Shown here: one piece after another, positions 1 to 12,664 of the stretch | Layout: every line of letters begins with the position of its first letter | How positions within the stretch are numbered: position 1 is the stretch's first letter | DNA from: Paramecium octaurelia | Taxonomy: Eukaryota; Ciliophora; Oligohymenophorea; Peniculida; Parameciidae | Assembly (NCBI GenBank): GCA_905182995.1 | Contig: CAJJDP010000045.1 | Coordinates: 5,483-69,482 of the forward strand | Direction of reading: 5' to 3' | DNA length: 64,000 nt | Translations under genes and position numbers: made by a program | The notes under the pieces: generated by a model | Told to the model about the DNA's origin: nothing | Databases searched by the model: none | What the model saw: the letters and a program-made list of their open reading frames with translations, nothing else

Positions 1-1540
1 TGTATCAGCTATTCAAATGAATCCCTAAAGTCCATTCTTAATGAAATCTCCGCATTGATAAATTCAACAGGTAGTTATTTAATTGAGCTATTAATGCAAT
101 TTGATTTATGATTAACAGATAACACATTGGTAGACATTTTAATCGCAGTTGAATGTAGGATAATATTTTGACATACAAGATGCACAATAAACACTATTTC
201 AAACACAAGAATTAAAAGTTGTGGCAACTGCAATTATTGAGTGTCTTTAAAACCACCTAGATACAATTGATCTAGTGCAAATTGAAGCATTTACTATAGT
301 GTGATGCTTATTTGATGAAAGGTTTTATATTTAAGTAGCAATTAATTTGCAAAAAGTAGATTAAGCCTAAAATCCATTTTTTGGTAAGTTGCTAATAAGT
401 AATTGAGGCAGTGCGGGAGATTAACTTTCGTAGGAGCTTAAAACAAAGATATAAAAATAAAGCATAAACAGGTGTGGTATAATATTTATCACAAGAAATC
501 AAAGATATGTAAATAGTATAGTGGAGTCTAAGCTTTGCAATAATCATTGTATTTACTAAATGAATGAATAGAATAATTATAGCTGCTTAATTAATGTAAC
601 AAGCAAAGGCGTATACATAGTTATTGCAAGTTTAAATACAATTTAGAACCAGAATATGTAATCTATGACTCAAGTTGTAGGCATCACTATAAGAAAACAA
701 AAATTTTAATTTGCAGTATTAGAAAGAATGAAAGTCAAAGCTAATACATTTAAGCTTGTAAGCTGTGTATTTACTGCACATGCAAATAATATTAAATCTT
801 CTGTACAACTATTTCCAGTAAGATAGTTGCTATCCTCATACTTTTGAAAAAGGTGATCATTTTTAACAGTGTTCAGCGGCATCAGCATTTCCACCTTTGA
901 AATTAATTTCATAGTTTACTCTACCTAATATAAGATTACCTAATATGAATCAATTTTTTCAAATTATGACTCTAACATTAAAATAAAAATAATAACAATA
1001 TTTTTCATTAATTATTAGAGTGCTTTTTCTTGATCTGCCCTTTCATTTTCTGAAAATTTACAAAGTTTAAACGTAACCCTGATTTGATATTCCCTCAAAA
1101 ATAATCAAACAATCTAGGAATTTCGAAAAGATTTTTGTAGTAGGGGTTTCTCACTTGAAAAATCTTATTAGAACAATCTTCTCATAGTGATAAAAATACT
1201 GCGAGGCCACAGATTCAAGAGATTTCCATATAATTCCATAAAACCTAAACTTTGTAGAGTTTAATTGTGTCTTTCATTCTAAAAAATAGATGTTGCTGAT
1301 TGTCATCGTAAAACTACACTTTGATCAAAAAATATAACATCTAAAAATTTAAATATAAATCATTGAGCTAATCGAAAGCTGAATTATTGATGCAAGAAAC
1401 TTTGGTATATTTTGAAATAATTTTAATAATCAGCCCCACAGTTCACCAAGTTGTTTTCTTCCTAACAAAAAATGAAAAATATTGCTTTGTTTATATTATA
1501 AGATAAAGCGATACAATTTATATTAATTTAATTTTTTAAA
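1..1540. other. Unassigned stretch, possible gene end at the window edge
   Basis: No gene can be drawn with confidence. On the plus strand, code-6 reading gives several protein-like pieces in different frames, for example a piece around 120-300 (with GQYFDIQDAQQTLFQTQELK) and one around 400-560 (with EAVREINFRRSLKQRY). They could be exons of a gene whose 5' part lies left of the window, or a decayed gene. A minus-strand frame (912 down to 670) is also open for 80 codons. Because only TGA stops translation here, frames of this size arise by chance in AT-rich DNA. The last 600 bases before the WD40 gene look non-coding. Confidence 0.3.
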
Positions 1541-3962
1541 ATGGGAAACTGTGGGATTGAAAAACAAAAAAAGGATTTGTACGATGTCTTGGCTTCATTA
1601 ATAGATTTAAATGAATAAATTTTAAGTGACATTTTTGAATTGTTAAAAAAAAATAAAATTAAAGATTGTTTAGAATTTCTTTCAAAAGAGATTAATCAAA
1701 GGAAAGAAAAATAATCATAGATATTACAGGAAGAAAACGATTCTAAGATGAGGGAATGGATGAAAATATTTGGAAAAAACAGTATTAAAATTATAATAAG
1801 TGTTCTCAGATAAATTAAAAATCATGATTTTAATAGATAGAATTACTCTGTCAAAGAATACGAATAAATTAAAATTGATCTGATCATAAAAATATCATGG
1901 GATAAGAAAATTATAGAATTTCTAAAGTTTTTAATTCATCTTACTACTTTGGATGAGAGATACATATAGTGCGGATCAAATTCCCTTCATTTATTAGTTT
2001 AAATGATGGTTGATTTGAAATAACAATCTTTTAAAAATATTAGAATTAAAAATACTAATCTGTTGGGAGGAAATTTTATGGGGTGCAATTTAAGTGGATC
2101 TGAATTTGAGAATGTCATTATAAGTGGAATGAATTTAAATTAAGCCAAATTATTAAATTGTAGATGGAGAAACTTAGATATAAATGAAGAAATTAAGTTA
2201 AATGATCATCGTGATAGAGTCAATTCAGTTTGTTTTTCTCCAAATGGTAATTTATTAGCTTCAAGTAGTGATGATAATTCTATTCGTTTGCGAGATGTGA
2301 AAACAGGAAAAATTAAATTTTTACTATAGGGAGAGAAGAAGGTAAAATCTATCTATTTTTCACCTAAGGGTGCAACCTTAGTTTCTTGCAACGATCAAAT
2401 TGTAAATTTATGGAACATCAAAACAGGGAAATAAATATTCAAATTAATTGGTCATATTTAGGTTGTAAATACTGTCATCTTCTCTCCTGATGATACTACT
2501 TTGGCAACTAGTAGTGAAGATAATTCTATCCATTTATGGGATGTTAAGACAAGATAAAAACAAGCCAAATTCGGAGGTCTTTCAAATAGAATTACATCAA
2601 TCTGTTTCTCTCCTGATGGTACTATATTAGCATCTGGCTGTGCAGATAATTCTATCTATTTATGGGATGTTAAGACAGGAAAATAAAAAGCCGAATTAGA
2701 TAGTCATAAGTGTTAAGTCACGTCAGTCTGTTTCTCTCCTGATGGTACTTTTTTAGCATCTGGCAGTTACGACTATTCTATTAGAATATGGAAAGTTTAG
2801 ACAGAATAATAAATAGTCCAATTATATGGTCATACTGGTTATGTTCAAACAGTCTGTTTCTCTCCTGATGGTAATACATTAGCATCTGGTAGTTGTGATG
2901 CCACCATCCGTTTATGGGATGTTAAGCAAGGATAATAAATAGACAAATTATATGGTCATTCAAATTATGTCACGTCTGTCTGCTTCTCTCCTGACGGTAA
3001 TTTATTATCATCTGGTAGTAGTGACAAGTCTATCTGTTTATGGGATGTTATGACTAGATAATAAAAAGGCAAATTTGATAGAGATAGTAATGTAGTTTAT
3101 TCATTCTGCTTTTCTCCTGATGGTACTATATTAGCATTTAGTTGTCATGATAAGTCTATTTGTATATGGGATGTTAAGTCAAGTTAATTGAAAATCAAAT
3201 TATATGGTCATACTTTTATTGTTATGTCAATCTGTTTCTCTTCTGATGGTACAACCTTAGCGTCTGGTAGTGTAGATAAATCTATCCGTTTATGGGATGT
3301 TAAGACAGGAAAATAATAAGCGAAATTAGTTGGTCACGGTAGCACAGTTTATTCAGTTTATTTTTCTCCTGATGGGACTACTTTAGCATCTGATAGTCAA
3401 GACTACTCTATTTGTTTATGGGATGTAAAGACAGGGTAATAAAAAGCTAAATTATATGGTCATGCAAGTTGTGTTCAATCTGTCTGTTTCTCACCAGATG
3501 GTACTACCTTAGCGTCTGGTAGTATTGATAAATCTATCCGTTTGTGGGATGTTAAAACAGGATATGAAAAAGTTAAATTAGATATTCATAGCAGTTTTGT
3601 AAGAAAATTGTGTTTTTCTCCAAGTGGTTTTGTCTTAGCCTCTGAAAGCAGCGATAACTCCATTTATTTATGGAATGTTGAAACTGGATACTAAATTCAA
3701 GCCTCTGATCTTAGTTACAAAAGCATAATTGCTTAATTTCACCAACCCCTTTTTTCAGATGATTGTATTTATGGTATATTATGACATAGCTAATACGATT
3801 CTTACTATTCTTCGAATTTCTCAAATTCCCAAGTTATAAGCCTAAGGAGCAATAATCTTAAGAGGAGAATTTGTAAATTATTAAGGCATAGATTTACTTT
3901 CATTTTTCAAATCTAAAGGCAGTTTGATTTTAGAAAACAAAATAGAATACAAATAAAATTGA
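1541..3962 (+). CDS. WD40-repeat protein with pentapeptide-like segment and acylation-type N-terminus
   Basis: Two exons (1541-3764, 3790-3962) joined over a 25-nt GT..AG intron give 798 residues. The N-terminus begins MGNCG, which fits N-myristoylation of Gly2 plus possible palmitoylation of Cys4, so the protein may sit on a membrane (inferred). About 150 helical, charged residues follow, then a short pentapeptide-like stretch (NLLGGNFMGCNLSGSEFENV), then twelve WD40 repeats of about 42 residues with the core [13 protein letters not shown] and LWDVKTG. Twelve repeats suggest one or two beta-propellers. Without splicing the frame stops at TGA 3782-3784; with it the frame enters a C-terminus containing GAIILRGEFVNYQGIDLLSF, a tail also present in the pseudogene near 26 kb. 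WD40 propellers are protein-interaction platforms; the partner is unknown. No upstream regulatory motif is visible. Confidence 0.93.
3765..3789 (+). other. 25-nt spliceosomal intron in the WD40 gene
   Basis: Starts GTATTTATGG and ends GACATAG, phase 1. It contains the in-frame TGA at 3782-3784. Removing it restores the frame into the conserved C-terminal tail. The pseudogene near 26 kb has a 25-nt GTATTTA..TTTAG sequence at the equivalent place. Confidence 0.85.
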
Positions 3963-5085
3963 TTATTATCTAAAGCACAACAAATACACAATATCATTTT
4001 TTCTTAATTATTTTAGATGATTCAATCAAATTACACATTTAATTAAGTCAATTATTTTACCAAAACTCAGATTATATGTGCTGATGAATATTAAGCAAAG
4101 AAGTCAGTTAGAAAAACTTGCAGTTTTCTGATTCCCAAAATAGACATCTAAGAAGCTACATTTTAATATTAGATAAACTCTAAATAAATATGAATACTGT
4201 ACTACATTAGAGAATATTATTCTATTAGTTTGTGGTATGTTTCGCCTGAAATCAATCTTACTTAAATATAGTAGTTATTAAAATATGTTTGCTTAAATTA
4301 AATTTTTCACTTTTAATTTAACTCATTTACTTCTCAAATTTCAAAAGACAAATAAATGTAATCAATTCTTTTGAGATTTCAATATCATATTCATTCTAGC
4401 AAAAAAAAATGACTTATTATTCAGGATAAGATTATTATTTATCCCAATTCAAAAATTAAATTATATGGTTCAACCTCAAAGCATATTTTAGTCTTTAAAA
4501 ATTTCAATTAATTTTTACTGATATATTAACCTTGTCGATTATTTCAATTATTATCTATAGATCATCTGGAGTTTATTCATCTTATAGCATTTTTAACGGA
4601 TTTAAAGATTTTAATGAGTTACGATAATTTTAACAAATCTAGACTCATTAAGTACTTAAATAATGATTTTCATCATATCCCTAGATTAATCATCTTGATT
4701 ATAACATCGTATTCCAACACTCCAAAGCATATACAAATTAATATCAAGCCTTCTTAGTGCTTCATCGCTTTTAAGGAAATAAGTTAATCGTTTTCAAAAT
4801 ACTAAAATTTCAGCTTGAGTCTTGGATGGAGATTACATTAAAAATTCATTTGAGTAAACTCTATTGAATTTAATTTAGAATTTTTATTTACTATTCATAA
4901 ATTTAAAAGTTAGAGCTTCTTAAATATGTAAACTACATTATGTATTCCTTTTTAAATATCCACGAATTTTAAGATTAGATTTCTTTCAGTTTTGTTTATC
5001 TTCAGGTGCAAACCAATCAGAATAATTGATGCTTGTGAGAATCTCACTTCCTGTTGTAAATATAACTATAAGGTCTGACCAATTT
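3963..5085. other. Intergenic stretch, nothing recognisable
   Basis: Very AT-rich with short interrupted frames on both strands. No protein-like segment, RNA gene or repeat could be identified by eye. Confidence 0.5.
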
Positions 5086-5548
5086 TCAATAAACCTTATT
5101 AACAATATATAAATTTTATAATATTCTCAAATTCATTTCATCATAATGACCCCTCAAGATTAGCAATCGAGACGTTCTTATTTCTAACAACTCTTTACAT
5201 TCGTTTAACTATAAATCATCAAAACGCTACTCTTCCTGATGAAGTGCCTCCTCTATGATTTAAAATGTAGTATTTTTACAGAAGGTAAAGAAATATATAT
5301 TGGTACAAGTACATATTCATTACCTTAAGATTAATATTAATTTCATTTAATTAATTTCGAATGCAATTAAATATTAAGAGGAACTGTAAATAAATTCTTC
5401 AATTTTCTTAGCTGAAGTACTCCTATCTGTTCCAGCTGCAAAATGAATTTATAATACTCACTTCTGTTGATTTATCATTTAATTGTTCTGAAAACCTTAG
5501 CTTGTCTTCCTTCTTATCTGGTTTATGAAATATCTCTTTTGGTTTCAT
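5086..5548 (-). CDS. Small hypothetical protein, exon structure partly unresolved
   Basis: Minus-strand gene without a recognised family. Exon 1 starts at an ATG (5548) and reads MKPKEIFHKPDKKEDKLRFS. A 22-nt GT..AG intron then leads into a second piece containing TGTDRSTSAKKIEEFIYS. The C-terminal piece has strongly coding character, contains EEALHQEEQRFDDLQLNECK and KELLEIRTSRLLILRGHYDE, and ends at TGA 5086-5088. The middle, around 5290-5370, could not be joined cleanly. Two short frames there (one with GNEYVLVPIYISLPS) are both plausible and need either an unusually long intron or a frameshift. The charged composition suggests a soluble, partly helical protein. It may be a damaged gene. 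Confidence 0.5.
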
Positions 5549-6122
5549 TACTTTATTTGAATATAATTATTTCAATATAAAATAAAAAAGGTAATATATT
5601 ATTTGGAAAATTTATAATTCCATATTAATCTAATAGATTGATTTCTTAAAAATACTTATAGAAACTAGTATTTGATATATATATTAATCCCTCTTTAAAT
5701 TTTCTTATAAAATTCAAAATTTTTAGAACACTCTTTAATTATTCAACATATTATTGAATCATTTTTAAATTCCTTCCAAATCGTTTCAATTTTCAATTTT
5801 GAGCTACCCCATCATTAATTTTGTTTATTACTTCCTTTTTCCAATAAAACGTTCTTCCTCCATTTGTTCTCTTCCTTTTTTATTTTTATTTAAAGTTTAT
5901 CAAAGGACTTTATTATATTATCTTACTTTCGATATGTAATATTTGTTGGATTCTTACAGTTCTGATTCAAACAAAGTCCAATAATTTCTTCATTTTCATT
6001 ATTTAGACATTTACATATAATGATACTTTATATTTCTATCTTTAATTGTAAAAATATGTTCAAAAAAAGTTGCCTATTGTAAATTAAATAATATTAAAAG
6101 TGAAATTGTTAAGTTATAAAGT
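5549..6122. other. Intergenic stretch with a short coding-like scrap
   Basis: A minus-strand piece starting MEEERFIGKRKQQTKLMMG near 5860 looks protein-like but runs into a TGA after 25 codons and could not be linked to the gene below it. Otherwise AT-rich and featureless. Confidence 0.3.
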
Positions 6123-7030
6123 ATGGAAGGAGCATACGGTTTAACATATGATTATTTTTTATTCATTAAACGTCCACGTGTTTAAAATAACTTCATTTTG
6201 AGATATTAAATAGTGCAATTCAAGGTATTTTCTGACTTTTTACTGATAATATTTCTACAAGTTATGTTCTCCATCTGAGATCAAGAATATTTATAAAAGC
6301 TAAATTTATCTTTCTATTCTGCGATATTAATTTAATTAGCTTTCAAAATAAGATATTCTGTGTCGATCTTAAAACGGCCAACTTGTAAAGTTACGATCCA
6401 TCATATTAGGAGAGTTTTTTACTAGGCCTCACTTGATTGGGAAGAGCAAGGTCCAATCGGCTATACCACAGTTTGTATTACGATATTGACATCAAAGGCT
6501 TGGTTGACATCTTTTGGCTCTAGGTGCACAAGTTGGACATATCATCAAAAATTAAATTTAGAAAACAATTTTCTTTCAAGATTAAAAAATTTTAATAAAT
6601 AATCCTTAAGTGGATCAATACTAGAAAAATACAAATTGAGAAGAGATGATTATCAATTCCATTTATTTCTAAGAAAGCCCTTTGAGTTAGTTTACCCTCC
6701 ATTACACTACCTGAGTTCACAAGTGATTTTGATGAAGGGTAGAAATCAAATCCTATGGGGAATTGTCTCCAAATTTATCAGTCCCCCTAATATGAGGATT
6801 GTCGAATATTATCTTAAACGAAGGTTAAGTAATTGATATTAGACAAAGATTCTAGTTCCCAAAATAATCATGACAAGATTCCTGATATGGATAGTCCCGG
6901 ATTGAGTATTATTATTTATAAATTTAATTTAATTAATCTTGTTCGATTGCTCAAAGCCTATTGGATTTTGGATGGTTTGAGGATTATATTGAATTTATTG
7001 AGTAATTAAGTCTAATATGAAAAACTTTGA
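6123..7030 (+). CDS. Hypothetical protein, four putative exons
   Basis: I do not recognise this protein. Putative exons 6123-6224, 6262-6474, 6498-6828 and 6849-7030 sum to 828 nt (275 residues). They are separated by GT..AG introns of 37, 23 and 20 nt, each of which bypasses a TGA or a frame change. The start reads MEGAYGLTYDYFLFIKRP. Mid-protein pieces such as GEFFTRPHLIGKSKVQSA and FLRKPFELVYPPLHYLSS have coding character and locally higher GC. After residue ~225 a polar stretch (SSQNNHDKIPDMDSPG) is followed by a hydrophobic end that may be misassigned; another frame (with LLDFGWFEDYIEFIEQL) competes there. Exon 3 alone is the best supported. It could be a pseudogene. Confidence 0.42.
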
Positions 7031-8735
7031 GTGATAATCTATTTTAAAAACTATCAGGAAAAAATGTAAGCTATGAAAATGTACTCATTTTGATATGTTA
7101 GTTTTAGATTAATCAATTTTGAAGATTAACATAATTGAAATATGTTAATTTATATCATGAATTATTTTTGTATATACTTTAATTATGTCAAAATTTAATT
7201 ATATCTCGTTAATCTAAAATTAAATCATAAATAATAAAAAGAAAATCCTAAACTCAATCAATGAAATACTATTAAATAAAGTTAGACTTTTTATTGACCG
7301 AATTCTCTATAAAACAAACATACAAGTAGCTTACAATCATTTTGAATAAATTTTATGATGTATATTTATATATTGTAAGTATCTAATAACCTTTCTATGA
7401 TATGAACTAGATTCTAAATATCGCTAAAATAGAATAATATTAAATTTCTTTGATTTAAAACCAGAAAATCGAAACTGATTCTCTATTTATTTCACATAGA
7501 ATCTGTTATAAATTAAAAGAAATACCCAATAAATTCTTGTTATATGGAATTGATCATTTATTCTTAATAATTAATTTATTAAGATAGTCTAAATCAATCA
7601 AATTTATCTTTTTATTCATTTTTTCCTCTTTTTTAGAGAATCAATTTAATGAGAAAAGTATCATTTTAAGGAATTAATCAAATTACTAAATTCGATATTA
7701 TTTATCAATATCACATTTAGGGTTAAATCATCAGACATATAAGTGCTACATGATGAAAAATTATTAAAAATAGTTTGAAGTTTCCAAAGTATTGCACTCA
7801 CTATTTTTGTAAGTTTTAACTCATAGATTTGTTTTAATTCCTTCTTTCTACCTATCATCTAACCTTGACTATTTATTAATAATGTACACTTTCGTATATA
7901 AAAATTTGAAGGTTTTTGAACCAACTTTGCAACTAAATATTTAAATAATATCTAATTTAGGATATTGACTAGCTTATTCATATGTTTCAATACTTAGAAT
8001 TTTCTTTTTCATAATAAATAAATTAATCACCTAAAATAAATCGGTTTGGATTTGTATTAATAAAGAAAGTTTTCCTTTTTTTTTATTCTTCAATCTACTC
8101 CAATTCAAATTTATTTTTTATTTATAAATCACTAACCAATCCATTTTTGCTTAGAGATGCTTTTGGAATGAATAGAGAAGTTAAATTCAACTATGATATA
8201 AACAAACAATAAATTCTAATTTATTTGCTTACCAATATCCAAAAAAAATAATGCCTTTATTATATCAACCATTTATCAACTTTTAAGTAATAGTGATTTT
8301 ACACTTACTTTAGCCATTTAGATAGCAAATACTAATCTAATTAACAAACTAAATAATACAATTTTAAGGTTTTATGACTGGATTGGTATACATATTATTT
8401 CTTGTTATAATATTAATGATTATCCTATTTCTATTAATAAACACATGTTTCATTTATCATAATATTATTTTCTTTTATATTTAATCTTTTTCTTAGACAA
8501 AATACTTAAGGAATAGCAAGAAATGAATAATTTTCTATTTCTTCAATTGATAGAGAATCACTAAATTTACATGGATTATCCGCTTTAAGACCATAGGCAT
8601 GCTCATATGGCGATCATAACTTATTGTTTCAATCATTTAAAGACCCAGGAAACTCTCAAAATCTTAATGGAAACAACAATTTCTAGAATCAAATAAAATT
8701 AGCATCTTTATATTCATATTATTTAAATATTATTA
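7031..8735. other. Intergenic stretch, nothing firm
   Basis: Highly AT-rich. Around 8500-8710 one plus frame is Ser/Asn/Gln-rich (containing NEQFSISSIDRESLNLHGLS) and could be the last exon of a decayed gene, but no start, upstream exon or stop fits. Nothing else was recognised. Confidence 0.35.
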
Positions 8736-11700
8736 ATGATCTTTTTATTATCTCTATTCATAGCATTATATGGCTAAGCAGTGTATCCATCTTACAATGT
8801 GTACCTGACCTAAGGAGAGACTTATTCGCTGTATCTGAAAGAATTATTTTAATAATAAATACTAAATTTCACCATTCAAGATAACCCTGACAATGTTCAA
8901 TTACTTAAAGCCTTAAACATATTTTCTGAATAGAATAACAGTATTATGATATTTCTTATTTAGATTAAACATTTACTTCAATATCCGCCACACCACCATT
9001 CTATTTACTAATTACTTAAGTGAATAAATTAAATGTATATTAATGGAATTCTTCATATGTCAATCTCATAAATTAAGTGGATTTGCCATAGGAAATATGT
9101 TTGAATGCTTTATTATTTGTAGAGAATTCTATATTAATTGACTGCTACAATCTGACCAACTTAAATATGTATTTATATCAAGAGAATGTTTGGACTATCG
9201 CCTACTCCAAAATAGTTCAATAAATGCCAAAAAATACAGACCTTAAATCATTTACTAGTAATTAAATTAACTCTATTCTTTATGCTTAATACTATGATAA
9301 CAATTAAATTTTAACCCAGTTTCAATTTGATCACAATTTATTATTCAATATATCCAACTGGAAATTCCCATTTATAAACTTCATAGTTTCTAATAAATTG
9401 CAATCTCAAAATACGATTTACTTATGGGATTATTTCACTTTATATCTATTAAATTTAACTTAAGAAGGGTTAAACTTAACCAAAAATTATACTTTTCCCT
9501 ATTAAATTATAGAAGTTTAAATATTCAACCCATAAATAGTGTTTTATGAATGTGATACCTTATTAGTAATGAGCATATTTACGAACTATTATTCAATAAT
9601 ATGCAATTAAGCAATTTAAGAATTATAATAATTAAGCAGCCATCTGAATCATAATATTACTTAATTCCAAACTTTCTTAAGTAATTAGTTCTTAATTTTA
9701 TAATTATTTGATCTAATTCAGATTTATGAAAATGTCAACCTCAACTTTAAATTAATCGGAGCGATTACTTTAAACTCCTCATCTACTTAAGTCTCCTTCG
9801 ATTATAATAGCAATGAGTTATTTTTATTTGATAATACGAATATTTTAACTTATTTGGTAGAAACTCCTCAAATAAAGTTCATATCTAACTAGAATTAGCA
9901 AAATTATCAATTAATTCTAATAGGAAGTCAGAATTAAATAAGTGAAACTTATGAAGTTCTAAATTTTACAGTATAATTAAATGTCAGTGTTCTCTAAAAT
10001 GATGATAATAAAGCGTATTTAATTTATGAGAAAAATATTGATAAAAATGCCTATATATTTTAAAATCAAAATTACGACTATGTAATATCACAATACTCAG
10101 GTTCTCTATTTACTGCTAATTTCTCAGTAGAAAATTCAAGTATGGGAAACTTTAATGATATAACATTTTAAAATGTAGGGGTCATAAATTTACCGTTTTA
10201 AAATTTACAATTTCTGAATATCCATTATGCTGTTGGAATAAAAAACCAAAATATTTATTTATTAAATTTAGGGGATGATTCGTTCGATCAATTTTATTTC
10301 GAAATCATTTGGAATAGTACAATTAATCCTTGGATTAATCTGAAAAATAACCAAATTTAAGGCTATGCTTTTGATGATATACTTTTTGGAGTTTAAATTA
10401 ACAGTTAATAATTATATATATGTCAGTATCTTAGAAGCAATATAAATTAAACCTTTATTTTAACATTTTAACCCTTCTAATAATTCTACTTGCTATTCTA
10501 ATAAGTTGTACTTCTACTTGAATCAAATATTATTTAAATATGCAGTATGACAGGGAATTGCTCAAATTTACAAATCAATCATTCTAGTAATTACAGTGTT
10601 ACTCCTGTGGGTATAGTATTGAATTAATTTTCAATTTCATCAACTTTACTTATTAATAACAATTACAGTAGTATTATTGTTGGATAAATAACACAAGAGA
10701 ATACTTACATTACTTATAGTATAATAAATGTTGAAATTTCGGTTTAAGATATGAAAATTGTAAATAATCGTTTAATTTTAAACTATAATTGCTAAAGTAG
10801 TTAATTTATTTGTTTTTAAGTCTGGAATGTTCAAAATTTAAACTTTCCATTTCTTGAGAAGAATTTAAGAAGTATTTAGAACTCAAATAATGCCCAATAT
10901 TTTGCTGATAATCTTTTTTATTATGTTCAGACTAATAATTAAATCTATGTTTATAACCCTGCTCTGATTGAACATTCTACATTATTTTATACATTTAACT
11001 ATTCTGGATCTTATTTTACGAGTGCTTCTACTGATTTGGCTCTAATTTCATTCAATTCCTCATTTTATTTGTTATCTCCACTTTTAGTATACACTTATCA
11101 AAATATTATTTCTAATACGATCAAGAATGAAATTAGTACTTTGTATAATAATTACAATGTTTCAGTTTCATCTTAAATTGGAACTCAATAAGTTATCTAA
11201 ACTTCTTCAAATTAACAAATTATCACTTTGAATGATTTTTTGAATATTTAATTGAATAATTAAACATATATGGTTTCTAATATTCATGAAACAATAACAT
11301 TGGACAATATAACTTTCAGTGGACAAATATTATGGTTTTAAATTAATTGTTCAAGTTCAAACTCTCAAGCCATCAATTTTTTGAATTAAACAGATTTGAT
11401 TAGTTTGAAGGACTCTGTAATTGCTGTGTTTAATTAATAAATCTTATGTTATCACAACAATTAGTCAAATTTCTTTTTATAAATTTATAACGTAACTTCA
11501 GAGGGGGTTTTAATTTAAGCATCAAAGAGGTAAAATTATAATCAAAATTGTATTCATATTACTGCATTAATGAATGCTTAATACATATTTTTGTTTTGTT
11601 AATAATCTGATTTACAAGGATATTAACATTTCGATTTATTTAAGATAGATATAAAAAACTAATATTTAAGTGACATTAATTATTTAGCTAGTTTCGATAT

Positions 11701-12664
11701 TTTATCATCCTAAAATCCTATACTACAGGAAGATATTTTGTACATTTTTTAGGAATACCTTATTACAATCTTTTATGTCTCTACAAATATGTTTTAACGT
11801 ATCCAGACTTTATGTTGCATGCTTAGTTTTCAGTCTTTTGCTTTTTAACATTAAAATTCTTCATACTATGCCAATATTTATGTATGTAAAGATAATGAAA
11901 ATATATATTATCAATTAGGAAAACGTATTTCACAAAAATAAATATAGTTTAATTTACCTAAATATATATATATTAAGGATAAGTTCTATTTTGATTCTTA
12001 AGTTGTAGGAATCCTTATAGTTTCATCATAAGTGAACCAGATTTCAATGATGTGCTTTATCAATCAATTTAGCATTATTATCAAACTTATATATATGGTT
12101 AATGAAATGGATTTTTCGCAATCTACTCTAAAATTCAAACGATTATTGTATTATTCTCCTCAAGTAATTATTCAAAATTCGTAAGAATTAATTGGTGCTG
12201 CTATCTCAAGCGGTTTAGTCTTTGTAAGTTATGAATTTGGTGTTGTTATTTACAACATTTCTAGTTTAGATTTAAATGTCGGAAATTTGGATTACCCAAT
12301 TTTACCTTCGAGTAATTTATCATAAAGTTTATATCATTTATAGATCTTAACATTTAATAGTTCTTATGGGTTTATATTTAGTTATGTAAACTTTGTAATT
12401 AGTAGCTTTAAAATTTAAATCTAACTTACGAAAGCAACAGATTATTGCACCTTAACTGCATCTAATTTAGTGAATTAAAAGATTGCTAATTATACTTTAT
12501 ATTTTTACTCCTAAATAGATTTTGGATTTGAATATGCTTTGTTAGCATTTATGATTGTAGTTTTTTTAGCAGCATTAACATTTTTATGGTACAATACCAA
12601 AAATTAGAAAGAATAATTTGGGCTAGAAGAATTTGAAGGATTCGAGATTGACACATTCTAATGA
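8736..12664 (+). CDS. Large secreted-ectodomain type I membrane protein
   Basis: Exons 8736-8940 and 8964-12664 (23-nt intron) give 1301 residues in one uninterrupted frame. The chosen ATG starts a clear signal peptide (MIFLLSLFIALYGQA). About 1240 residues rich in Asn, Gln, Ser, Ile and Tyr follow, with many N-x-S/T sites and few cysteines, so the bulk should lie in the ER lumen or outside the cell. Close to the end comes one membrane span (LLAFMIVVFLAALTFLW), then a short tail with acidic residues (EQFGLEEFEGFEIDTF) just before TGA. The ectodomain may be a beta-rich repeat structure, but no named domain is recognisable. The neighbours give no functional clue. The intron hides a frame change right after residue ~68; splicing it restores the long frame. 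Confidence 0.88.

Noticed and set aside
5240-5420. Possible internal eliminated sequence (TACAG-type end) in the small minus-strand gene
   Set aside because: One end resembles the TAYAGYNR consensus but the other does not. The large genes in the window contain no such insertions, so germline DNA is unlikely.
7661-7858. Minus-strand 65-codon frame starting MIGRKKELKQ
   Set aside because: It ends at a real TGA and starts at ATG, but has no homolog I recognise, no conserved feature and no neighbour support; a chance frame is as likely.
8500-8735. In-frame extension upstream of the 1301-residue membrane protein
   Set aside because: The frame is open to about 8290, but the chosen ATG begins a canonical signal peptide, which would be buried if translation began earlier.
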